Below, in pieces: positions 22,591 through 34,919 of a stretch of DNA of 64,000 bases (the first letter of the stretch is position 1; each line of letters starts with the position of its first letter). The notes under the pieces are model-generated. The model had not been told where the DNA came from. It ran no database searches and was given only the letters and a program-made list of their open reading frames with translations. The stretch is from Cercospora beticola (lineage: Eukaryota; Ascomycota; Dothideomycetes; Mycosphaerellales; Mycosphaerellaceae). The stretch lies in assembly GCF_033473495.1 (NCBI RefSeq), contig NC_088942.1, positions 620,001-684,000 on the forward strand, given 5' to 3'. A program made the translations under genes and the position numbers.

Positions 22591-25500
22591 GAAGATAAGT
22601 AAGAAAAGGAGGATAGTAGAACCTTCGAGAGATAGAGAGTATATTACTATACGCCTAAAACGCGTAGTATTATATAGTACTATTAACTACTAGAGCCTAT
22701 ATCGAGATATATATACCTTAAATATAATAAAGTCTAGAGTAGTAAGAGAAAAGAAAATAGACGTAGTAGAAGAGTCTAGAAATAGTATATAACGAATAAT
22801 AGTAGTAGCTAGTAATAATATACTATAGAGGTAAATACTAGTATAAATAAAGCAAGCGGAAGAGCGAGTAAAACAAGTAGAAAAATAAGCTAAGTAGATA
22901 GAAAAGTAAATTAAGGAAGTAGAAAAGTAAGTAGAATAGATAGAGAAATAAGTAGAATAAGTAGAAGAGAAATTAAAATAGCTAGAGAAATTAGTTACGA
23001 AGGTACTAATAATCGAATAGATTATAACTATTATATAAGAGTAAGTAGTAGTAAGTATTTAGGAATAACTATAACTAGCTAATAGAGGCGTATCTACTAA
23101 TAGAAGTTACTTATATATAGAAGTAGTATATATACTCCTAGATAGCTAACTAAGTAATATCTATAGCCTAACTATAAGTATAACTCTATTAGCTTTTATA
23201 AACTCTTTCTACTATATAATCGATATCTTAAGAGCTAATAAGACCGAGAAAGCGAGAACCTACTCGAGTATAGTTAGAGAGTATATAAAGAAAGAGATAT
23301 AAGGAGTCGAAGAATAAGAATAGTAGCGCTATATAGTAGTAACTAAGAACCTATATAACGCTAACCGGATCTATATAGCTTATAGAAGTAAAGGCGAGTT
23401 AGTATAAGTTAAAGAGATAATATTAAAGACTATAGCTATAATACTAGGAAGCTGCGTACTATAGGACTAGCTCTATCTAATTAAGGTTAATAATACTAAC
23501 TATACGGCTATAATTACCGAGATAGAGGACCTCCGACTAGGAGTAATTAAGATACTAGAGAAAGAGAATAAGACTAAAATCGCTAAGATTATATAGATTA
23601 GCCGAAAAGATAGTATAAAGGTATATAGGTCGATAATAGTCTACCTAACTCGAAGTAACGATATAGTACGCCTATTATAAGAATAGTACTTCTACGTAGT
23701 AGAAGAATCGGCGTATACTCGAGTTTATAAACTACGCCGACGACTAATATAGTACTATAAGTACTAGGAGATAGGCTATATTATATATATATATAATAAA
23801 CTATAGAGATATACTAAGTACGCGTAAGAAGGTTACTACTATATCGAATACGACGCCGAGAGTTTAGTTCTAAAGTATATCCTATATAGTAGACTCTACG
23901 AATCGTATAGTAAGAACTATCGAATACTATATCCTCCTTCTATTACTAATATCTAGCCTCTTAAAGGTTCTTTTACTAAATATTAGTAAGTAGCGAGTAG
24001 TATAATATAGCGTAATAAATAATATAGACCTCGAGAACTTCGGAGTTATTATATTATTAGAACCTTATTCGTTTATAAGAGAGAGTAAAGTATTAACTAC
24101 GCCGCTAGGCTACTTATACTAGACTTAAATAATACCTATAGAAACGTATAAAAGTAGATAGAAAATTAGAAGTATACTCTAGATCTAAAAGAGAATAGAG
24201 AGTAAGCTAGTTCTAGTACTCTCTCTCGATATTACTATAGTACTACTATATCTACTCGATCGGTCGGTATTTATCGTATTAGTCTATATAGTACTAGCTA
24301 ACTCGTAAGTACTCGTAGAAACGATATAGCTCCTATAGTAAAGTATAGATACTATAAGAAGATAGGTAATAAAAGAAAGAATAGATATACTTCTAACTAG
24401 TAACTTTAACTAATATAACTAGCTATAGAGTAGAGACGATATCTTATCTACTTAATAAGGAGAGATAGATAGACTCGTAGACTTTATAAACGACTCTACG
24501 CTATATAGTCTTCTACCGAGAAGTACTAAGATATAGTAGAATAGTAAGTATAAAAGTACTATTAATCTAGTACTCGTCTCTAAGGAACTAGCTACTATAC
24601 TTATCTAGTATAGGATTTATAGAACTAAGTATAGATCGGACTACTATATAATCGAGACTACTATTAATATCGCTATACTAGAGTATATAGTCTAGCTATA
24701 ACTACTACTTAAGAATATACTCTAGAAGAAGATTTATATAAGGATTACTAGTATACTCTAGCTATTAGCTATAAACGTATATAGGTATATACTAGTAGAT
24801 ATATAGACGTAGGCCGACTAACTTATAAGTATAGTACTTATAGTAGTTTACGTACTTACTCCTATTACGAAACTATTACTATATACTAAAAGATAGTAGA
24901 TATACGACTTTACTAAGCTTCGTTAGATCTATATCTATTAGAGGAATAGAGTAAGGAGCTATCGCCGAGTAGAAAGCTATAGTAAATAACTCGAGAAATA
25001 GATATAGATTACTTCTAAGGAATACTATAATACTATCTATTAGTAGTAGAGGAAGTATTAGGAAGAGTTCTTAGACGATACTAATAATATCTAGTAGGTA
25101 GTAAAGTATATAAAAGCTAATACTAGCCTAGGCTTATCCTAGATCCTACTTCTTATAAAAAGAGATAGGTTAATTATAAGTAGTAAGAGAGAGTAGGCGA
25201 CTAAGTTACTATTAATATTCTTTCTACCTCTTCTATCTATAATCGAGAATAAAGAGTAGCGAAAGTAGAGAAGGCTAGTCTATATACCTCTACTTACTAT
25301 AGACGAAGTTAAATAGAGCGTATTCGTAGTATAGTTATAGAAAGTAGTAGAAGAGGATAGGCTACTAGTAATAGTATAGAAATAGATATAGCTAGCTATA
25401 GAGGAGAGAGTCCTAATACTCTTTCGAACGTTACTATAAAAGAGAATACTACTAGTCTAATAGAAGATAGCTAAAATTATCCCGCTTAAGAAACCTAATA

Positions 25501-26207
25501 AAGGTAACTATATAGCTATAAAGGCGTAGCGACCTATCTCGCTACTTCCTACGCTTAGTAAAGCTCTAGAAGTAGTAGTAGTAGAAAGAATATTATATAT
25601 AGTCGAGACTATAGGCCTCCTACTAATAAACTACTTTAGAGCTTAGAAGAGACAATTAGTAGTATAGGCGCTTCTTCTATTATAGGAATATATCTATAAG
25701 GCGTAGTATAATAGGAAGGTACTTAGTCTAATTAGCTTCGATATAAAAGGTATATATAATAGAGTATATAAGGAAAGACTACTATAGCGACTCTAAGTAA
25801 AAGGTATTTCTATAACGCTAGTTAAATAGATCGATTCCTTCTACTCGGACCGGTCGGCTATAATCGTAGTTAATAGCTAGGTATCGGAATAGCGAGCGCT
25901 ATAGTAAGTAGAATTACTATAGAGGTCGCTATTATTACTAGTCCTATTCCTCTTTTTTAATATAGACCTTATCTAGTATAAGATCGATAGTAATAGTAGT
26001 ACTATAGTATTTATCGACGACTATATAGTATAGGTTATAGGCTCCTCTATAGAAATAAACTAAAGTAGGATCTAGGCGGTCGTCGACTAAGTAATAGAGT
26101 AGGAATAAAGAAGTAGAGCTACTTTTAAAGATAATAAAATAGTATTTATCTACTTTATACGAATACTATACCGAAGTAGTATCCGGCTAGTTCTAGTTAA
26201 GAGATAA

Positions 26208-26212
26208 GAAGT
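26208..26212 (+). other. Target-site duplication (left), gaagt
   Basis: The same five bases occur at 32,986-32,990, immediately outside the two ends of the Gypsy element. Removing the element and one copy restores the LINE reading frame across the junction. Confidence 0.85.
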
Positions 26213-26407
26213 TATAAGAGTAGAATATAGTAATATATTAAGCGCTCCTAGACTCCCTATCTAGAGATATTAAAAATAATTCTTATCTCCTTAGTTTATA
26301 TATATTCTACGTACTTTTATCCTACGCTAAGTATAAGTAGTACTAGCTATTATACTTTAACGCCTAATAAGCTACGCCTCTCGAGCTATATACTCCTAGC
26401 TCTTATA
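26213..26407 (-). repeat. Gypsy 3' LTR (195 bp)
   Basis: Begins tataagag and ends ctcttata, an 8-bp terminal inverted repeat; the terminal TA pairs are expected RIP products of TG...CA. It aligns over its full length with 32,791-32,985. A pyrimidine-rich run just inside (26,411-26,422, atctcctttctc) is the complement of a polypurine tract. Confidence 0.85.
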
Positions 26408-29400
26408 ACTATCTCCTTTCTCTAATAGAGCTATTTTAGCTTATAGAGAAGACTATATATTTCTATCGTCTTAGTATAGTATCTAGTACGTTCGTACTAC
26501 TCCTTATATATATAAATATTAAGTCGAGCCTTAGTTCGTAGCTAGTTACTATATAGTAACTCTCTATAGTAATAGGCTTATTAATAGTATATACTATCGG
26601 CGCTTACGCTACGAGGCGCTAGTATACTATAAATTCGTTATATACCTCTCGCGTATTTTCTCTATTAACTATCTATATTTAGTAAGCTCTTCGTATCCGA
26701 CTCGTACTATATACTTAACTATCTAGTACTTCTCTCGTATACGACTCGTAAGTAGTATACTTCTAAGGAGAGCTACTACTACTTCTGCTACTCTAGCTAC
26801 TAACTATCTCTCTTATATAGTAGACGATCTACTAAAGGAGAAGGACGACGACTGCTAGCGTTACCTCCTATACCTCTCGGACTATAAGTCGCGTAGTTCG
26901 TATACGTATCGTATACTTCGAGTCTACTAACTCTTTATACCTAGCTATCGAGCTATACTATAATAGCGATATAAAGCTCGGCTAGTAGCTAAACTATATT
27001 CGCTATAGTAAGTCTAACTATAAGTATATCTATATTACTAATCTAGACCTTATTAAGTAGGCGTAGCGCGCGCGCTACTACTACGCTCTACTACGTATAA
27101 GTAGGCGCCTCGTACGCTACTAGTAGCTCCGCTACTACTTCGATAATATAGGTAAAGCTATCGGCTATATCCTTAAGTACCTATAGAGTAACTCGAGTAA
27201 GTCTACTAGCCTCTTCTCTATACTAAAGAAGGCTAGTAAGGCGCTAGCTACTAGTATACTCTCCGCTAACGAGCTTATAGTAACGAGTATAGGCCTTACT
27301 ATCTAGCGCGGTATATTCGAGCTAGAGTATAAGATATATCTTATATTTCACTAGTCGCTTACTTCTCTTATATAGTACTAATTCGTATAATAGAAGCTCT
27401 ACCTACTTAGCACTTCTAGCGAGGCTCTAGACCTCGCTATTACCTCTATCTACTCCGGCTAGTCTACTTAGAACGAGAGCGAGCTCTCTAAGCTTAAGGA
27501 GAATAATAAGAAGAAGAGTAAAAAGAAGGATAATAAGGCTATAGGCGAGAGTAGCGAGTAGTCTACGAGCCTTACGCTCTTCCTCTACTAAACTCTTATA
27601 GTACTCTTACGTCTCGCCGGCTCTAGGCTATATACTTCTATTACGCGTAGTATACGCTATACTTATAGGTACTATAAATAAATATCTTCTCTCCTCTTAT
27701 AACGTCTTAGTTTTCTAAGTTCTTATATCTTAGTAATACTTAGTATTTAGAATTCTTAGAATTTTCTACTATTCTACTAACTACTAGTATTATTATTTCT
27801 TCTATAGTTTCGTCTTATATATAGGTAGCTTAGTTTCGCGTTACGCCTCGAATATATAAAGTACCTTATAATTCCTAATATATTCTACTAGCTTCTAAGT
27901 ATTATATTCCTCCGGCTACCTATACTATCGAACTAGATACTTCTTTATACTTTTCTCTATATAGCTTTCTAGTACCCTCTCGACTTCCTATTTGCTTTAC
28001 TTATCTATAAGTAGTAGGCTAGTATTCTATATATTACTACTTTACTAGAGTTCTAAAAGAAATACGTAGAAGATATTATAAATCTATAAGCCGGTTAGTA
28101 GAGCTAGGTAGTACGCCTGCTTTCCGACTATATTAATAACTTTAAATAGTCTAGCGAATTTATCTACTAGCTTCTTCGATAGTACCTTTAACTAGAGGTT
28201 CTTTATAGATAATAGGACTAAGTCGCTAACTTTAAATTCTATCGGCTAGTACTTCTAATTAAAGTACTTAGCCTAAGATTCGCTTACTTATTACTAGCGC
28301 TTAGTTAGCTCTTCGTAGTTCTACTTTAATCTCTCTATAGTACTCTTTACTACTAGTATCTCTCTCTAAAGAAGTATATTCCGAGCTTCGCCTACGTTTC
28401 TCTTATACGTTTCTATAGAAAGGTCTAAGTTAAACTTATATACTACTCGAAATAGCGATATCTTAAGCGTAGTATTCGCGCTATTATTATACGCGAATTC
28501 TACTAACGATAGAATAGACGCCTAGTCGTTCTATCGTTCGCTATAATAGATACGTAGGTACTACTTAAGCGTCTAGTTTACGCGCTCGGTTTAACTATTA
28601 GTCTATAAGTAGAATATAGTACTTAGCCTACGTTTTATATATATCTTATAGTAGAAGTCTAACTAGAACTAGCTAGTAAAGACTAAGCCTCTATCGCTTA
28701 TAATACTAGCTAGTACGCTATATAGTTATATTACCTCGTTAATTAGAATATCTATAAGCTCTACGCTAGTATAGTACTTTATTATTCGGACGAAAGTTAC
28801 TATCTTCGAGTAACGATCTACGATTATAAGAATCGTATCGAAGATATAGCTATTCTACTTACTAGGTAGAAGATCTATAATAAAGTCTATAGATAAATCC
28901 TTCTAGGAATAGTTAGGTAGTAGGAGCGTAGCTATCTTACTATAGAGGCAATAGCGCTTCGCTTTTGCTTTCTAATAGCTACTATACTACTCGACGTACT
29001 ACTTTATATCGTTACTAACCTCCGGCTACTAGTACTTCTACTTAACTAACTCTACTATCTTATTCTTACTAAAATAGCCTACTAGGATATTATCGTAGTA
29101 TATATAGATTACCTACGTCTATAATACTAGATCGTTTAGTAGATATAGAGCCTCTTCCTAGTATATATAGCTATCCTTAATAGTATATTTCTCGCTCGCT
29201 ACGTCTTTACGTTCGGCCTACTTATATAGTACCTTTGCTTTTAGATCGAGCTATACTAATATAGTAGTATATCTAATAATTATATCCGAGACGTTAGCGT
29301 ATAGCTACTCTTATATAGTAATAGTACTAGCGACTTATAAGAGTAGAGTAAAGCTAAATAGACGAACCGAATAGTTAGTCGCTACTATAATATATCTACT

Positions 29401-32400
29401 ATCGAGTAGCGCTACTCTCCCGCTCTTAGCCGCCGCTATAACTACCTTTAGAGTATCTAACTAAGCCTAGTAAGTAGCTTTTATATAGGTAATAACTAGG
29501 CCGCTTATAGGTATAGTACTCTATACCTAGAGTTTCTACTATAGTAATAGTAGAAGGTTACTTATCTCCTTTGCCTCTTATACGTAGTCGCTACGTCTAG
29601 ATAGCGTATCGGCTAGGTTAAGCTTACTAGCTCGATAGCTAATAGTAAAATTAAAAAAAGCGAGGAATATTATCTACTTTACTTATCTACCTATTAACTA
29701 CTTAATACCTATAAATCTCTTAAGATTAGTATAATTAATAAGTACCTTAACTTTATATATAGCGCCTTCGAGATATAGTCGCTATATCTTAAATGCTTTA
29801 ACTACTACGAGTAGTTTCTTATTATAAACTTTATAGTTATATTTAGTATTAATTATCTTCTATAAGAAGAAGGTAATTAGATACTATTCTACTTCGAATA
29901 GTTAGCTTAGGATACTAGCTACTACGAAGTCGGAAGCGTTAGTTTCGACTCGTAGGTATAGCGTAGAGTTAAAGTATCTTAGTAGTAGTATAGTCTAAAA
30001 TCGATTCTTTAGCTTATAGAACGCCTACTCCTTAGCTACTTCCTACTTAATTAGCTCTAGCTTCTTTCTATCCTTTATACCTTTTAATAGCGCTATTAAA
30101 AGTACTATAACTCTCGAATATCTAAAGATAAATCGATAGTAGAAGTTCGCGAATCTAAGGAAGAATTAAACCTCTATTAGTATAGTTAGAGTTAGCTATA
30201 AGGCGATTATAGCTACTCTACTTAGGTCTATCGCGACGCTACTAGTAGTTACTACGAATCTAAGGAAGTCGACCTTTTTCTAGAAGAACTTATACTTAGA
30301 ACGCTATACGTAGAGTCTAAACTTATAGAGCCTTTTAAGTATAGCGTATATATCTTATATATATTCCTTATATATCCTACTATAGATTAGGATATTATCT
30401 AGATATACTATATAGCTTATATCGACTAGCTCTACTAGCGTATAGTTAATATATACTTAGAACGTCGCTAGTACGTTCGTTAAGCCGAAGAGTATTACTT
30501 TATACTAGAAATAGCCGTAGCGCGTACGAAACGTAGTCTTCTAGTAGTTACTTAGCTTAATCTAAATATAGTAGTATATATCGGCTAAGTCTAAGGACGT
30601 AAACTATACGGCTCCTATAAGCCTATCTAGCGTCTTACTAATTAGAAGTAGTAGATACTAGTTCTTAATAGTAATCTCGTTTAGCCTATAGTAGTCGATA
30701 TATAACTATAGCTTACTATTCTTCTTTAGTACGAATAGGATAGGTATATCTACCTCGCTATCGGAATACTTAATCTAATCGTACTCGAGTTCTATCTTTA
30801 GATACTTCTTAAGCTTATCTAATTCTCGCTCTAATTAGTAATATAGTAGATAGAATAGTAGTATAGTTCTAGGCCGTAGGTTAATCGTATACTCTACGCT
30901 ATTAACTAGCTTACTTCTTATTTCCTCTATCGGATTAAGAATATCGTTAAAATAATAGAACTCCTTAGAGATAGGCTTAACCTTATTACCTATCTTACTT
31001 AGGCTTACTATAAATACTACTAGTACCTTCTAAAGGTTCTTAAAGAACTTATAGGCTTCTCGGACTTCGAACTTACTAAAACGATCGTTACTATATAGCT
31101 ATTTATCTATAGCGCTACTAGCTAGTACGCGCTAAGTACGTCGCTATAGATAGCCTAAGATCGTATTAGAAGTTAGTATATTATATATATAGAAGATACT
31201 ACCTATAGATCGCTCCTTACTACTAGAGTCTATAATCTATATACGTATATAGTACGTACTATAATAGTACTCTAATTTACCTATAAAGGTAGTAACTAGT
31301 AGTAGAGCTATATTCGGCTTTATTAGTAGGTTATACTATAGTATAAAGGCCCTTAATATTATATTAATATCTATAGTATTATTAAGAAGGAAAGTAGCCG
31401 GCTTACTATCTAACTACGTTTCGACTTCTCTTTCTACGTACGTCGCTAGTACGCTCTAAACTAGTAGAGAGTTATCGCTATATAGTTTAGCGCTAGTAAC
31501 TTACGCGTTATCTCTAGCGCCTTAGCTTTTTTCGCTCTCTACTCCTTTACTATAGTTACTCTATAAATAGCTAGCTTATTACTATCTTTCTTAGAGTTCG
31601 GATAGTTAGGACTAATATAGCTAACCTCGTTATATATAAAGTACGTAGGTTACTAGCTCTTACTCTTACCTTTACCTCTACGTTTACTCTTCGGCTTACT
31701 ACTATAAGTATCGTATTAGCTACTAGTCGAACCGGAGGCCTCTTTATAAGGAGTATTACTATTAGTACGCTTACGCTTAGTCTACTTATTCTCGGTATTA
31801 CTATAATATAGCTTATAAGGTATAGCTTTCTTAGCTTACTCGAGGCGCCTTACTAGAGCAATAAGGTTAGTATACTTATTAGAGATAGTATAGTTCTTAA
31901 TAATATTCTTATATAGTAATAGCTTTAGTTTTACGAGGAACTAGTATACTAGCTACGCCTTAGTATAGTTACCTAACTAAGACTCTAGGTTACTAAGGTC
32001 TATTACGAACTATCGTACGCTCTAGCTCTTACTCTAGTATATATTCTCGTATTCTATAGTTACGAGAAGTATATAGTTCGCTTAATCTCCGACGATATCG
32101 TATAGGAATTAATAGAACTAAGACTAGGTATATTCTATAAGTAGAACGCCTAGGTATTTATTATACTATACCTCTTATACTTTACTTACGAGGTATATAA
32201 TACCTATAATTACCTTCTAGTAATCCGTCGGAAACCTTTTTAGTATAGCTATAAAGTTTACTTTAAGAGTATAGATAAATTTATATATCTTCTTTATAGT
32301 CTTATCTTTAAAAAGCTTAGGTATATATAGCTTAATAGACTCGTATAAGCTATACTCGTCGCTTTCGGAACGTACGCTACTCGTATAACTTATAGGCGCG

Positions 32401-32790
32401 CTATCTTACTAAGGTATTAGCTATCCGAGGCCTAGCGCTATCGCGCTTAGCCGTACTAGTAATTTAATTATCTATACCTCTCTTAGTAAGCGTTCGTTCT
32501 TAGCCTTAAGAGTATAGATCTCTAGCTATTTATATAACGTATTATTTTTAGCTTAGAGGCGCCTATATATTATATATATATTACTAGCGTCGTCGGTATT
32601 ATTTATATCCTCGTCCTATTTCTCTTTAGCTTATACTATTCCGGGTTCTAATATCTCTTCGATATAGCCTAATAGCTATCTATTATTCGGTACGTTATCG
32701 TCGCGATTAGTCTACTAGGTAGATACGTTTCGTATAAGTATAATAGGCCTTAATAGATCGCTACTCTCGATAAGATAGAAGAATTATAAT

Positions 32791-32985
32791 AATAAGAGTA
32801 GAATATAGTAATATATTAAGCGCCTCTAGACTCCCTATCTAGAGATATTAAGAATAATTCTTGCCTCCTTAGTTTATATACGTTCTATATACTTTTATCC
32901 TATACTAAGTATAAGTAGTACTAGCCGTTATACCTTAACGCCTAATAAGCTACGCCTCTCGAGCTATATACTCCTAGCTCTTATA
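32791..32985 (-). repeat. Gypsy 5' LTR (195 bp)
   Basis: Same length and sequence as the other LTR apart from scattered differences, mostly C/T or G/A. Its first base is A instead of T. It is followed directly by the gaagt duplication and resumed LINE sequence. Confidence 0.85.
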
Positions 32986-32990
32986 GAAGT
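32986..32990 (+). other. Target-site duplication (right), gaagt
   Basis: Matches 26,208-26,212 exactly, as expected for a Gypsy insertion. Confidence 0.85.
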
Positions 32991-34851
32991 AGAGCCGGTA
33001 AATAGTATAAAGATTCTAGAAGTAGTTATAGACTCGGAACTTCGATTCTAATAGTATATCGTACGAGTAGCTACTATAGGTCTTACTATAGTAATAGTAC
33101 TAAAACGACTATAAGAGCTATTACTATCTACTACTCGTAGGCTATTCGAGATAATAGTAGTACTAGTAGTCGACTACGTATCGCTAGTATAGATATATAA
33201 GTATAAAGAGCGACTTATAGCTATAATAGATCGAGTTTAAAGAATCGTAGTATAGGTAGTTATAGGCTACTTCTATATAGTAGTAAAAGTAGTAGCCGAA
33301 GCTAAGGTAAGTATATATATAGTCTAGTAACGATATATAGCTAAAGCTACGAGTATATAGGTCGATATCCTCTCGCTACCTATAACTAATCCGCTATTAA
33401 AACTTAGAGTTATACCGAGCTAGAGGTTCCGCTCCCTACTATAATAGATATTAACTATCTATAAGATATCGATAAAAAGTATAGAAAGTATCGCGCAATA
33501 TATAATAGTACTTTAGTATCTATAACTAAGAGTAGACGCGAAGAAAATAGTAGAGGAAGTAGTAAATACTACTAAATAGACTATAGGTATCTATATTATA
33601 ATAAGCTTCTCGAAGAGGAATAATATTATTAGAGTAGGAGTTATAATATAAAATACTAAGTAGAGAGAGCTTCTATCTACTATTATCTTAACTATAGTAT
33701 TAGTAAGGACCGAGTATAACCTATATATAGCCGCCTTAATAGCAATAGTAGAAAGCTTTATATAAATATCTCGGTCTATAGTCTTACAGAATATATATCT
33801 CTTCTTAGATAACTAAGTAGTACTATAGGCTATATATAATTCTAGATACTAGTTAGAATAGAAGACTATATAATAGATCTATAAGAGTATAGAGGCTCTA
33901 TAGAGCTATAATACTATCTAGTTAGTATAGTATTCTACTTCCGAGTTTAAGCTTAGCTAGAAAGCAAAAAACATAGCGAAAGCTATAATAGAGCTAGGTC
34001 GAATACTATAGTAGACCCGACTAGTAGCTAAGTCGACTATTACTAGCTACTTTAGAATAGTAATAAGGAAAAGATAGTAACTAATCGAAGATATAGGAAA
34101 GTATATTCGACGAATCGATACTACTATACCGAGCCTATATATATAGATAATATACGATCGCCTTAGAAGTAAATAAGTAAGTATATTAGTATAGCTCCGG
34201 ACTAGAATATTATAACTAAATAGTTACTTTTACTAGATAGGAGCTATAGAATTAGACTAGTACGTATATATATAAGTAAGTAAACCGTCGAGTATTTCTT
34301 ATTCTAGTACTATCTATAGAATAATCTCCGACTATAGATACTATAACGTACGGATACTATAAGAGGCAACCTCTTCTTCTTTCTTAAAGGAAAGATAGTA
34401 TTAGATAACGAGAAGTAGAAACTTATAATAGAAGTAGTCTTAGCGACTATCTAGTTCGTAATAGCTATAGGCTGCTTCGAAAGTTTACTATATTAACTTT
34501 ACTCTAGCTAGGAAACGGTTAACTAGGATATATAAAGTATATAATACTAGTAACTTTATACTTACTTCTACTAACTATTTCCTTATAATATACTTTTATA
34601 CTAATAGTAAGATACGCTTTACTTACTAAAGATAAGATAGTAAATACTTAGAGGAGTAGCTTTAAGAGAGCTTATAGTATACTAACCTAGTACGAGTCTC
34701 TAGTAATATAGAATAGAAGGACTAAAAGAATAGACTAAAGTAGGATAAACTAAATAGGCTATTAGAAGTTTAGGAAGTTTTCGGGAAGCAAAAGTAATTA
34801 TATAATATCTATAGTAAGCTCTTTAGGTACTTAGCGCTAGGTAGAATAAAC

Positions 34852-34852
<1 letters not shown>

Positions 34853-34919
<67 letters not shown>
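34853..34919 (+). repeat. (CTAT)n microsatellite, probable LINE 3' tail
   Basis: About 67 bp of uninterrupted ctat units placed directly after the last LINE sequence. Simple-repeat 3' tails are common in I/Tad-type LINEs. It could also be an independent microsatellite, or a CTGT array turned into CTAT by RIP. Confidence 0.9.

Larger units (their letters stand above)
26213..32985 (-). mobile_element. Gypsy LTR retrotransposon, RIP-inactivated
   Basis: 6.77 kb with 195-bp LTRs at both ends and a perfect 5-bp target duplication. Coding order on the minus strand, read with TAG as Gln/Trp: gag with a mutated CCHC knuckle (about 31,600-31,660); protease region (about 31.0-31.5 kb); reverse transcriptase (LFVLKKNSK and CIDYRRLNEIT-like block at about 30,680-30,750, then the SLDLADTYY-like block at about 30,580); RNase H (about 29.5-30.2 kb); integrase (DLSxDFIxxLPxS block at about 28,870-28,900). 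The order RT-RH-IN identifies Gypsy/Ty3. Many in-frame stops make it dead. Confidence 0.85.
22590..34919 (+). mobile_element. Tad-like LINE retrotransposon, RIP-inactivated and split by a Gypsy element
   Basis: LINE sequence occupies about 22,590-26,207 and resumes at 32,986-34,852; the middle is the inserted Gypsy. Reading TAG as former CAG or TGG gives a two-ORF layout. ORF1 starts with a Lys/Glu/Gln-rich coiled coil (about 22,740-23,030) and ends with zinc knuckles near 23,750-23,900. ORF2 has the C-terminal part of the APE endonuclease (HGSDH-like site at about 24,620-24,650), then reverse transcriptase (LRKP...RPISLLP-like at about 25,480; the F-D-I-K-G block at about 25,740; FIDDY at about 26,005-26,020). 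The thumb continues after the Gypsy insertion, and an RNase H domain lies at about 33,560-34,150. The N-terminal half of the endonuclease seems shortened. The element ends in a (CTAT)n tail. Dozens of in-frame stops make it inactive. Confidence 0.8.

Noticed and set aside
34853..34919. CRISPR-like array
   Set aside because: A simple tetranucleotide microsatellite without spacers, in a eukaryotic context.
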